From Planctomycetota bacterium (GTDB lineage Bacteria > Planctomycetota > Phycisphaerae > Phycisphaerales > UBA1924), in NCBI GenBank assembly GCA_039819165.1, contig JBCBSM010000001.1, positions 1,922,001 through 1,986,000 of the forward strand: 64,000 nucleotides of DNA. The letters run 5' to 3'. The translations under genes were made by a program, and so were the position numbers. Below are positions 1 to 7,196 of the stretch, piece by piece (position 1 is the stretch's first letter; each line of letters starts with the position of its first letter). The notes beneath the pieces were generated by a model that was not told the origin of the DNA, did no database searches, and saw only the letters and a program-made list of their open reading frames with translations.

Positions 1-303
1 ATCGTGGGCCGCGACCACGCGGGCGTGGGCAGCTACTACGGCACCTACGACGCGCAGAACATCTTCGATGAGTTGGAGGCGGGCGACCTGCTGATCGAGC
101 CGCTGAAGTTCGAGCACGCCGCCTGGAGCCACAAGGCCCAGGGCATGGTCAGCGGCAAGACCTTCCCCAAGATCGAGGGCGACCAGGTCTTCCTGAGCGG
201 CACCAAGGTCCGCGGCATGCTGCAGGAGGGCCAGCGGCCGCCCGCGGAGTTCACGCGGCCGGAGGTGGCCGACGTGCTCATCGCGTGGGCGACGAGCGGC
301 TAG
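1..303 (+). CDS. sat: Sulfate adenylyltransferase (ATP sulfurylase), C-terminal end only
   Basis: This is the last 100 codons of a gene that begins before the window; the frame is open from base 1, so the GTG at base 4 is not its start. ATP sulfurylase makes adenosine 5'-phosphosulfate from ATP and sulfate, the first step of sulfate activation in the cytoplasm. The segment opens with GRDHAGVGSYYGTYDAQ, the conserved GRDHAG block of the catalytic domain. It continues with the FPKIEGDQVFLSGTKVRGML stretch typical of the C-terminal part and ends in a short RPEVADVL tail seen in bacterial Sat. The family assignment is firm. Whether it lies in an assimilation operon cannot be judged because the upstream side is missing. 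Confidence 0.93.
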   Translation: MVGRDHAGVGSYYGTYDAQNIFDELEAGDLLIEPLKFEHAAWSHKAQGMVSGKTFPKIEGDQVFLSGTKVRGMLQEGQRPPAEFTRPEVADVLIAWATSG

Positions 304-332
304 CAGGCTTCCCTTGAGCGGTCCGGCCGGGC

Positions 333-728
333 CTAGGCCGCAACGCGGCCGTCGGTCCAGTAGCCCAGGGCCCCGCGGATGGCGTCCAGCAGCTCCGCGG
401 TCTCGAAGGGCTTGTGGACCACCGCAAAGGCGCCCTTCTCGATGGCCTGCGAGTCGACCGCCTCGGCGCTGGCGCCGGTGACGTACACCACGGGGATGCC
501 GGCGATCTCCTCGATCTTGTCGGCCCGCTGCTGCACGCTAAACCCGTTGCCCGCGGGCATGTTGATGTCCAGCACCAGCACGTCGGGCTGGCGGGTCCGC
601 GCCTGCTCGAGCGCCTGGTAGGCGTCCTGCACGGCGATGACCTCGAAGCCTTCGGCCTCGAGGCGGGCCCGGACGGCCTCCAGGAAGAGGCGATCATCGT
701 CGGCGATCAGAATGGTGTGGCTGCTCAT
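333..728 (-). CDS. Single-domain response regulator (CheY-like receiver), third of a tandem set
   Basis: The 131-residue protein is a stand-alone receiver domain with no output domain. The acidic pocket is ADDD near residue 10, the phospho-acceptor is Asp54 in LVLDINMP, the conserved Thr is in VYVTGAS and the conserved Lys is in VHKPFE. It probably acts as a phosphorelay intermediate or by protein-protein contact. Its ATG shares bases with the TGA of the receiver gene upstream (ATGA overlap), so it is probably translationally coupled. It is the distal gene of a kinase-receiver-receiver-receiver cluster. The partner kinase is most likely the one encoded at 1543-2841, inferred from gene order only. 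Confidence 0.9.
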   Translation of the reverse strand: MSSHTILIADDDRLFLEAVRARLEAEGFEVIAVQDAYQALEQARTRQPDVLVLDINMPAGNGFSVQQRADKIEEIAGIPVVYVTGASAEAVDSQAIEKGAFAVVHKPFETAELLDAIRGALGYWTDGRVAA

Positions 729-1156
729 GGCGACTCTCCTTCCAGCACGCTGGCCAGCTCCCGACTCGATCCAAATGCACTCGATCCGTTGGGCCGTCCT
801 AGCGCATGCAGCACTAGGGCTACGAGGGCCTCGCCCGCGATGGGCTTCTGGAGCACGGTGGCGTCCCGGATGCCCCGCAGCGTGCGGCGATAGTCGTGCG
901 TGCGGCCGGTGAGCACGAAGATCGGCACGCTCGATTCGGCGCGCACCGCGTCGGCGAGCGCGACGCCGTCGCCCATGGGCATCGACAGGTCGGTTATCAC
1001 GAGGTCGACGTCGCTCGAGCGGAAGGCGGCGATGCCCTGCGCGCCGGTGGATGCCGTCACGCAGGCGATGCCGCGGGCCTCGAGCCGCGTGCGGATGGCC
1101 GCGATGAGGCCCGGATCGTCATCGACGACGAGCACGGTGCATGCGGGGTCAGGCAT
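725..1156 (-). CDS. Single-domain response regulator, second of a tandem set
   Basis: This 143-residue receiver domain has VVDDD at residues 10-14, Asp56 in LVITDLSMP as phospho-acceptor, FVLTGRT for the switch Thr and LQKPIA for the conserved Lys. The open frame runs further upstream, but that part is arginine- and serine-rich shadow sequence, so I start at the ATG at 1156, where the receiver fold begins. This start overlaps the end of the upstream receiver gene by 8 nt. A tail of about 25 residues after the receiver is low complexity with no recognisable output domain. It is probably part of the same phosphorelay as its neighbours. Confidence 0.88.
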   Translation of the reverse strand: MPDPACTVLVVDDDPGLIAAIRTRLEARGIACVTASTGAQGIAAFRSSDVDLVITDLSMPMGDGVALADAVRAESSVPIFVLTGRTHDYRRTLRGIRDATVLQKPIAGEALVALVLHALGRPNGSSAFGSSRELASVLEGESP

Positions 1157-1550
1157 GGCCGACCTCGCCATGGATCTCGGGCTGGTCGGCCATGGCGCTC
1201 TCGAGCGCGGCGATGACGTCGGCCGCCTCGTAGGGCTTGGTGAGGAAGCCCGCGGCCCCGATCTCCATCGCCTGCCGCCGCGCGGACTCCTGGGCGTGGG
1301 CCGACAGGAAGACGATGGGCGTGCGCTCGAGCTGGGGCAGCCGGCGGATCCGCTCGAAGGCATCGAAGCCCGAGATGTCGGGCATGCGGATGTCCATGAC
1401 GATGGCGTCGGGCAGGTGCAGCGCGGCGGCCTCGACGCCCGCCAGACCGTTGAGCGCGTGGTTTACCTCGTAGCCGTGGGCCTGGAGGCGGGTCATGAGC
1501 GCCACCGTGATGGCGGGCTCGTCGTCAACGATCAGCACGGACCTAGGCAT
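1149..1550 (-). CDS. Single-domain response regulator, first of a tandem set
   Basis: This 133-residue receiver domain has the acidic cluster VDDEP at residues 8-12, phospho-acceptor Asp53 in IVMDIRMP, the Ser/Thr switch position in VFLSAHA and the conserved Lys in LTKPYE. It has no DNA-binding or enzymatic output domain. The start overlaps the 3' end of the histidine kinase gene by 8 nt and its 3' end overlaps the next receiver, so all four genes look like one polycistronic unit read leftward. Three adjacent receivers behind one kinase suggest a branched relay or sinks for phosphate. That role is inferred, since nothing in the sequence names the signal or target. Confidence 0.9.
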   Translation of the reverse strand: MPRSVLIVDDEPAITVALMTRLQAHGYEVNHALNGLAGVEAAALHLPDAIVMDIRMPDISGFDAFERIRRLPQLERTPIVFLSAHAQESARRQAMEIGAAGFLTKPYEAADVIAALESAMADQPEIHGEVGHA

Positions 1551-2841
1551 GAACGGCCTCCTGGGTTCGGGTCACGATGGCAAGAAGCGGCGGCTCGGCG
1601 CTGGCCAGGTCCCACCGTCCCAGGTGCTCGCACCGCATCGCGCCCGGGGGCTGCCCGGGGCCGGCCTGCGGCCGAGCGCGATCGAGCGCCAGCAGGCGGG
1701 TCCGCCAGCCGGCGGGGTCCTGGGCGGGGCCCAGCAGGATGACGCCGTCGCCCGCGGGATCGGGCAGTTGCAGGTCGTGGGCCCGGGATTCGGTCGCGAG
1801 GAACGCGAAGAGCGCGTCGCGGTCGCCCGCGGGCTCGTCCCGCTGCACGCGGAGGGCCGCGACCTGCTCGTGCCGCTGCTCGCGGGCGAGCCACCGCAGG
1901 TAGTGCCCGAGCACGCTCCGTGGCTGCGGCGTGGGCAGCGTGAAGGAGAAGGTGCTGCCCTCGCCCAGCCGGCTCCGCACGTCCACCGCCCCGAGGTTGA
2001 TGTCCACCAGCTCCTTCACGATGCTCAGCCCGAGGCCGAAGCCCTTGCTGCCGAAGGTCTCCATGGCGTCGGCCTGCCGGAACCGCTCGAAGAGCTGCGT
2101 CTGCTGCTCCTCGGTCATGCCCGGGCCCTGGTCCTCGACGGCGATGCGGATCGCATCGTCGCCGTCGCGCCGGACCGACACGGCCACCTCCGTGCCCGCG
2201 CCCGAGAACTTGATGGCGTTGATGACCAGGTTGATCAGCGTGCGGCGGGCCTTGTCCGGGTCGCCGAAGGCATCGCGGACATCTGCCGCCAGATGCCGCT
2301 CGAGCGTGATGCCGCGGGCCCGGGATTCGAGCATGGGCCAGGCGGAATCCAGCAGCGCGTCGACGCCGATCGGCTGCCGGGCGACGCGGAGCGTGCCGGC
2401 CCGCAGCTTGCCGCCGTCCAGGAAGTCGTCGACCAGCTGGGTGAGATCACGTGTGGCATCGACGATGAAGCCGAGGAACTCGCCGTGCTTGGGGCTGATC
2501 TCGCCGCCGATGCCATCACCCATGATGGAGGCGAATTCCTGGATGACCGCCAGCGGCGTGCGGAACTCGTGGGCGACGTCCTCGACGAAGCGGTGCGCCG
2601 TCTCGGACATGGCCGCGAGCCGTTCGCCCTTGGTCGTCAGATCGTTGTTGGCCTGCTTGAGCCGCCGCGTGAGCTCCCGGGTGGTGTGCTCGAGGTCGTA
2701 GCGGCGCAGCGATTCGAGCAGCGCCCGGCGGAAGTTGGCCTCATCGCCGAACGCCGTGTCCTTGCGGATGTAGTCCGCGGCACCCAGGCGGAACACGCGG
2801 GCGGCTATATCCTCGTTGCCCGACGAGGTGACGACGATCAC
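1543..2841 (-). CDS. Sensor histidine kinase, surviving kinase core of a broken receiver-kinase
   Basis: The open frame begins at GTG 2841 inside a receiver domain: its first 30 residues (VVTSSGN, then ADYIRKD) are the last two strands and helix of a REC fold. Next come a linker coiled coil (about 45-80), a DHp domain with His91 in VAHEFRTPL and a HATPase domain with NLVINAIKF (N box), EDQGPGM (G1) and GFGLGLSIV (G2). A C-terminal extension of about 130 residues after FSFTLP resembles a degenerate, non-catalytic nucleotidyl-cyclase-like fold at most; I do not recognise it firmly. The missing N-terminal half of the REC domain lies just upstream but is cut off by a frameshift and a stop. The kinase core itself looks intact. 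Confidence 0.85.
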   Translation of the reverse strand: MIVVTSSGNEDIAARVFRLGAADYIRKDTAFGDEANFRRALLESLRRYDLEHTTRELTRRLKQANNDLTTKGERLAAMSETAHRFVEDVAHEFRTPLAVIQEFASIMGDGIGGEISPKHGEFLGFIVDATRDLTQLVDDFLDGGKLRAGTLRVARQPIGVDALLDSAWPMLESRARGITLERHLAADVRDAFGDPDKARRTLINLVINAIKFSGAGTEVAVSVRRDGDDAIRIAVEDQGPGMTEEQQTQLFERFRQADAMETFGSKGFGLGLSIVKELVDINLGAVDVRSRLGEGSTFSFTLPTPQPRSVLGHYLRWLAREQRHEQVAALRVQRDEPAGDRDALFAFLATESRAHDLQLPDPAGDGVILLGPAQDPAGWRTRLLALDRARPQAGPGQPPGAMRCEHLGRWDLASAEPPLLAIVTRTQEAVHA

Positions 2842-3101
2842 GGAGCCGACGCCCGCGCGGATGAAGTCGGGCAGCCAGTCGACGGCGGTCTCGGTCGCCA
2901 GGCGGTAGTCGCACAGGATGATCGTGCGCTAGGTGGGCACCGACGCGAGCGCTTCGGCGGGCGAGTGGTAGGCGTTCACCCGGAGGTCGGGTAGGTCTCG
3001 CGGAGCGCCGATCGTACGGCGTTCTTGGTCAGCTCCGAGTGGTCCGCGTCATCATCGATGATGAGCACGTGGAGTTCGCCAGCGTTCGATGATGTAGCCA
3101 T
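2842..3101 (-). pseudogene. Detached N-terminal half of the kinase's receiver domain (frameshift plus TAG)
   Basis: From ATG 3101 the minus strand reads a normal receiver start (LHVLIIDDDADHSELTKNAV) and runs on to ALRETYPTSG before a TGA near 2979. Shifting frame at the TACCCGACC stretch restores receiver sequence, PDLRVNAYHSPAEALASVPT. This is followed by an in-frame TAG near 2932, then RTIILCDYRLATETAVDWL, which contains the expected phospho-acceptor Asp. It then runs without a break into the kinase frame at 2841. Two independent lesions, an indel and a nonsense codon, therefore separate the receiver start from the kinase. A single read error would not explain both. The kinase may be re-initiated internally without phospho-receiver control. 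Confidence 0.8.
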
Positions 3102-3696
3102 GCCGGAGCCTCCCGATCCCGACCGGCTATCGGGGAATCAGATTCACGGCTCCACCATGCGGGTGGCAAAGGCACCGGCGGATCCCGATCGATCCGGTTC
3201 GGTGGTTGCTGGGCGTCCAATAAGCCGATAGCTGGCGTTGCCGAAGCGGCGGCGCCCTCGTGTTCGACGCCGAGTGCACGGATGCGCGATTCACCGCCAT
3301 CCCGGCCCCGGGGCCGCGTCGATCGCCGCCATCGCCGGCCTCGTCGCCACTCGACGCCGCCGACGCAACTGATCCAAGGGCGCGGCGAGCCGGCGGCTCC
3401 GCATCGAATGGCGATCGACCCGAATGGGCGGGCGGGGACTCGAACTACCCCATGATTCCCCGACGAAAACTGAATCCAAGCTCGAGTGCGGCGCGGAATC
3501 CGGCGCATGCTCGGCCGCGGAGTATGCGACCGTGGCGCGGCTCATCGCTGCTCGCTAGCACGTAGCGATACGACATATCTGTGCTCGGCGTGGTTTCAAC
3601 GATCACCCTGGCGATTGGCGGCGGAATCAAGATCTCGCCTAGCGGCCACTCTAGAGGATCATGAATACGCCGATGGCATTTCGATCGGCGTTCCGC
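3102..3696. other. Intergenic stretch at the left island boundary
   Basis: No open frame here has convincing protein character. The stretch holds the left copy of the 28-bp tRNA-derived direct repeat (3418-3445). Just right of it, plus-strand codons from 3484 to a TAG near 3558 read ECGAESGACSAAEY and on to LIAAR. This resembles the poorly conserved tail of planctomycete tyrosine integrases (compare DGAESGALTAQEAAQ in the integrase at the right boundary). It may be the 3' scrap of a second integrase, but it is too short to call. Confidence 0.5.
3418..3445. repeat. Left copy of a 28-bp direct repeat, candidate attachment site
   Basis: The 28 bases from ACCCGAATGGGCGGGCGG through GGACTCGAAC are identical to 14473-14500. 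In the right copy, 21 of these bases are the 3' end of tRNA-Val (discriminator base, acceptor 3' strand, T-stem 3' strand and T loop). Here the match stops in the T arm and no tRNA follows. This is the pattern left when a tyrosine integrase uses a tRNA 3' end as attB: one end keeps the whole tRNA and the other keeps only the identity block. Confidence 0.75.
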
Positions 3697-4332
3697 CTAG
3701 TAGCGTCGCCGACTGCCAAAACAGATCGCCCCGAGTCCCGCCAGGCCAAGCACACCGCTGCCCGGCAGCGGAATCAGCACCGCTTCGACCGGCTCGTATC
3801 GGATGGTGTCGATGAGGACGTCGCCCCCCGCACCGGAGATCTCCACGCTCGCGATCCCGCCCACCGAGAATGCGAATGTCTGCCAAGGCGCGCCCGAGCC
3901 GAGCGTCATGCCGAGATCGATCGTCTCCAGCACGCCGCCGGAGCTGTCCAGGGCCGACATCGTGACGCCGGAGGTCGTCAGCGCAAGCACCTCGAACGCG
4001 TCCCAGGTCGTGCCCACGGCGGACATCTCGATTGTGGTGAACGTATCCACGCCGGCCGTCCGGAAGGCGTTGACCAGGCTGACTCCCCCGTCGGCGCCCG
4101 CGAGCCCGGGCAGGACGGCGTCGTGGTTCCACCCCGATGCGGTGCCGTTGAAGTCGATGCCCGCGCCGGCGAACAGGTCGTCTATCGCCACGGTGTTCAT
4201 GCCGTCCCAGCCCGCGCCGGCGTAGATGCCGGGCTGGTCCAGGCCCTCGAAGTCGATGGTGACGGGGCCGGCCGCGGCGGCCGCGGCAACGGCCAGTGCT
4301 GCCGCGCCGCTTGCTGTGGTCGTCTGCTTCAT
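3697..4332 (-). CDS. Exported protein with PEP-CTERM-like sorting tail
   Basis: This 211-residue protein has a short Ala-rich signal segment (residues 5-22), a beta-rich body beginning VTIDFEGLDQPG and the C-terminal signature LIPLPGSGVLGLAGLGAI followed by SRRRY. That layout (PLP/PEP motif, hydrophobic helix, basic end) is the PEP-CTERM/VPLPA class of sorting signal handled by exosortase in Gram-negative envelopes. The body resembles the galactose-binding-like sandwich common in these proteins (VDTFTTIEMSAVG, WDAFEVLAL, VSVGGIASVEI-like strands), without catalytic motifs. No exosortase gene is in the window. The ATG at 4332 has a purine-rich AGAAGAGA stretch about 10-15 nt upstream. Confidence 0.8.
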   Translation of the reverse strand: MKQTTTASGAAALAVAAAAAAGPVTIDFEGLDQPGIYAGAGWDGMNTVAIDDLFAGAGIDFNGTASGWNHDAVLPGLAGADGGVSLVNAFRTAGVDTFTTIEMSAVGTTWDAFEVLALTTSGVTMSALDSSGGVLETIDLGMTLGSGAPWQTFAFSVGGIASVEISGAGGDVLIDTIRYEPVEAVLIPLPGSGVLGLAGLGAICFGSRRRY

Positions 4333-4356
4333 CGTTGCGTCTCTTCTCGTGCTGAA

Positions 4357-5955
4357 CTACTCGCAGCCCGCGGCGAACCGGGTCTGGAACGCCAGGAAAT
4401 CGAACAGGTTCAGGATGCCGTTCGCGTCCAGGTCGGCGGCCGGATCACCGCTCGTGAACAGGTTCAGGAACGCCAGGAAGTCGAAGATGTCCAGCACGCA
4501 GTCGGGCTCGAAGTCGATCACGCACGGCAGCACGGGCGCCAGGCCGTCGTAGATGATGGTGTCGGAGAGGGTCCGCACCGACTCGAGCGCGAGCGTGCCA
4601 TCCGGCCGGATGTCGAAGGCGTAGAGCTTCGTGCCCGCGTCTGGGAAGGGGGGTGTGAAGCCGATGGCGAACAGCGTTGCGTCGTCGCCCTCGCCAACGA
4701 CCGTGAGGTCGCCGACGGACCCACCGAGTTCGGTCGTCTGCGAGAACAACCCGATCCCGGCCACGGTGATGGGATCCAGGCCAACCTCGTAGAACTCCGC
4801 GTTCAGCGTGCCCTGGCCGTCCGCCGCGACGAGGCCGTCGAGGCCTCGGCCGAGGCCGTCGAATTCTCCGCCGTCCAGCGTGCTGCCGCCGGGGACCAAG
4901 CCGATGGGCGTGGCGACGCCATCGAGCCCCAGCGAGAACAGGCCGTTGCTGAAGGTCGTGCTCGGCGAACTCGCCAGCACGAGCGAGCCACTCGATGCAT
5001 CGAAGGCGAGGCCCTCCGCCACACCGATCGTGCTGCCCGAGGTGATCGGGAGGAGCGACACCAGCGGGGTATCGACCGCCGGATGGACCAGCGTAAGGAG
5101 CGGCGGCCCCGGAAGTGTGTTGCTCAGGCTCACGCCGGCCAAGCAACCCGAGATCGAGGCGAGATCCTGGTTGATGTCCGGGATGAGACCGTCGACCGGA
5201 TAGTCCGCGACTTCATCGACAATGCCCGTCGTCGCGTCGATCCGCACAAGCGTGCCGGCGAGCACGTCCACGCTGTACAGGAACGGACCGTCCGAGGGTT
5301 CGACCACCAGCACGCCGTCGTCGGCAAAGTGGCCGTCGAACTCTGATCCGCGCGCGCCGTCCAGGACGTTCTCGATGGCCGATGCGGTGACCGTGAGGAA
5401 CGTCGCCCCGGGCGGGAGTGCCAGCTGCACCTCGGCCCGCTCCCAGGTCGACGGGTCGCCGTCGGTGATGATCCTGGTTTGTGCGCTCGCCAGAAAGTCC
5501 ACGCGGGTCCTGTCACACGCGATCGGGAAGGTGCTTGGATCGCCATCCAGCACGTTGACGAAGACGCCGAACTCCGTGTCGGTGTCCGCGTCGCCCGCGA
5601 CGCGGTTGAAGGCCATCGAGAACCTGGCGACGGCTCGACCCGTCGCGATCAGGTCCGCAAACGCCGACAGGTCGACGATCTGCCCCACATCGCCGCCGAT
5701 GCCATCCGTACGGAACGGTGGCGTGCACACCGGCAGCGTGCCTTCGAAGCGGAGCATCCTGTCTCCGACCAGGGGCGTGACCCCCAGCGTGGGCCCAACC
5801 GAGCTGCCGGGATCAATGCCCCAGACACCCGGAACGTCCGGGATCAGGCCGGTCGATCCTGCCGTCTCGAAACCCGGGTCGACGATGGACTGGGCATGGG
5901 CTCCGCTGGCGGCCCCCATGAAGGCGGCAATGGTGGCGCGGCTTGTTTTTCTCAT
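4357..5955 (-). CDS. Secreted protein with C-terminal dockerin-like repeats
   Basis: The start is taken at ATG 5955, where the signal peptide begins (MRKTSRATIAAFMGAASGAHAQ) behind an AGAGAGA purine tract. The frame is open 29 codons further upstream but without signal-like sequence. The 532-residue product has an N-terminal jelly-roll-like section (about 25-230: DPGFETAGS, DFLASAQTRI). A beta-propeller-like middle follows, with repeated VDVLAGTLVRID and LYAFDIRPDGTL elements. It ends in two dockerin-type Ca-binding repeats of the form DxxxDGxLxxFDFLAFxxxF, the second ending in AAGCE. Such tails are typical of secreted Phycisphaerales proteins. The ligand or partner is unknown and no cohesin is seen nearby. 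Confidence 0.85.
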   Translation of the reverse strand: MRKTSRATIAAFMGAASGAHAQSIVDPGFETAGSTGLIPDVPGVWGIDPGSSVGPTLGVTPLVGDRMLRFEGTLPVCTPPFRTDGIGGDVGQIVDLSAFADLIATGRAVARFSMAFNRVAGDADTDTEFGVFVNVLDGDPSTFPIACDRTRVDFLASAQTRIITDGDPSTWERAEVQLALPPGATFLTVTASAIENVLDGARGSEFDGHFADDGVLVVEPSDGPFLYSVDVLAGTLVRIDATTGIVDEVADYPVDGLIPDINQDLASISGCLAGVSLSNTLPGPPLLTLVHPAVDTPLVSLLPITSGSTIGVAEGLAFDASSGSLVLASSPSTTFSNGLFSLGLDGVATPIGLVPGGSTLDGGEFDGLGRGLDGLVAADGQGTLNAEFYEVGLDPITVAGIGLFSQTTELGGSVGDLTVVGEGDDATLFAIGFTPPFPDAGTKLYAFDIRPDGTLALESVRTLSDTIIYDGLAPVLPCVIDFEPDCVLDIFDFLAFLNLFTSGDPAADLDANGILNLFDFLAFQTRFAAGCE

Positions 5956-6071
5956 GTTCTCTCTCTGTTTCCAATGTCCCGTGAGGCTCCGGCGTCCGTC
6001 CTCGCGAGACAAGGTGCGATGCGCCGATCCATCGGAGGCCACGAATCCTGCACAACGAAGGAGATTCGTAG

Positions 6072-6113
6072 AAAAAACGCGGTCGGCCGGCTCTGGGACG
6101 CCGGCCGACCGCG
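6072..6113 (-). terminator. Rho-independent terminator of the dockerin gene at 6134
   Basis: On the minus strand, CGCGGTCGGCCGGC pairs perfectly with GCCGGCCGACCGCG (14 bp, 8-nt loop) and is followed by TTTTTT. It lies about 20 nt past the stop codon of the gene at 6134-7126. It is the strongest intrinsic terminator in the window. Confidence 0.93.
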
Positions 6114-6133
6114 TTGCCCAAGAGAGGCTCGTG

Positions 6134-7126
6134 CTACGGGCAGCCCAGGGCGAAGATGTTCTGGAACTCGAGGAAGTCGAAGATCGTCAAATCGCCGTCG
6201 CCGTCGAAGTCGGCAGCTAGGTCGCCCATGGCGAACAGGCTCTGGAATTCGAGGAAATCGAACACCGTGAGCACGCCATCGCCGTCGAGGTCGGCGGGGC
6301 ACGGGCTGCCCAACGGCGGCGCCAGCCACCCCGCCACTGCGGAACTGACGATGTTGCCGGCGAAACCCGGGCTCGGCGATGGCGTGAAGGCCTCCCAGTC
6401 GCCGCCGGCCGAGATGCTCCCCCGGTACGACGGGAAGGCCGAGCTCTCGCGGATCGCGTACACGTCGTCGCCCCAGACGGCGGTGGCAAAACGAACGAAG
6501 CTCTCGGGCGTGGGCGCGACGAGTTCGACGGCTCCGTCGCCCAGGATGTCGATCGAGTACACGCCCGCGCCGCCGGGGGACGCGGTGTTCTGATTGAAGC
6601 CGTAGAACAGCCCGTCGCCGGGGTTGTAGCTCAGGTCGTCGATCCCCAGGTCCGTGCCGATGTCCAGGATCTCGACCGCCGAGGTGGATCCCGGCGTGAT
6701 GCGGAAGATCCGCCCGCGACCGAAGCCGCCGGTCATGCCGTACAGGTTGCCCTCGGCAAAGGCCAGCGACTCGACCGGCGCCGGCAGGCTGCCCGGCGCG
6801 AAGCCGTAGCTGCCCGCCGCGTTGTCCCACCACGCGATGCTGTCGCCCCTGCCCAGCGCGAAATAGATGCGCTCGAGATCCTGGTCGACCGCGAGCGCCC
6901 GCGTCGGACAGGCGCACAGCTGGCCTGCGCCGCCGGGCGGGATGCACCAGGGCTTGGCGTACAGCACCCGCCACGCATCGTCATCGAAGACGAGGGTGGG
7001 CAGGGCAGCCGTGGCGCAGCCCGGCTGTTCTTGAGCGGCGAACAGCACGCCCTGCTGCGCAACCGCCGAGCCCGCGCACGCCAGCACCGCGGCGAGTGGG
7101 CCTACCAGCAACTTCGGATCGTTCAT
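6134..7126 (-). CDS. Secreted beta-propeller-like protein with C-terminal dockerin-like repeats
   Basis: A strong AGGAGGAA site sits 7 nt before ATG 7126. The 330-residue product starts with a signal peptide (KLLVGPLAAVLACAGSAVAQQ). It then has blade-like repeats in which phrases of the type LAVDQDLERIYFALGRGDSI, VESLAFAEGNLYGM and LSYNPGDGLFYGF recur, as in streptavidin-like or YncE-type propellers. The last 55 residues hold two dockerin-type repeats (DLDGDGVLTVFDFLEFQ and DFDGDGDLTIFDFLEFQ) ending ALGCP. It is paralogous in layout to the gene at 4357 and transcribed the same way, with a terminator in between. Function beyond extracellular placement is unknown. Confidence 0.87.
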   Translation of the reverse strand: MNDPKLLVGPLAAVLACAGSAVAQQGVLFAAQEQPGCATAALPTLVFDDDAWRVLYAKPWCIPPGGAGQLCACPTRALAVDQDLERIYFALGRGDSIAWWDNAAGSYGFAPGSLPAPVESLAFAEGNLYGMTGGFGRGRIFRITPGSTSAVEILDIGTDLGIDDLSYNPGDGLFYGFNQNTASPGGAGVYSIDILGDGAVELVAPTPESFVRFATAVWGDDVYAIRESSAFPSYRGSISAGGDWEAFTPSPSPGFAGNIVSSAVAGWLAPPLGSPCPADLDGDGVLTVFDFLEFQSLFAMGDLAADFDGDGDLTIFDFLEFQNIFALGCP

Positions 7127-7196
7127 CGTGTTCCTCCTGGGTCTCCACTGGGGTCGATCCAAGAGGCGTCGGCCGCGACCATGAGGGGCCACGCCG

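Noticed and set aside
3484-3560. Short run ECGAESGACSAAEY as an integrase C-terminal relic.
   Set aside because: Too short and in a poorly conserved region; kept only as a remark.
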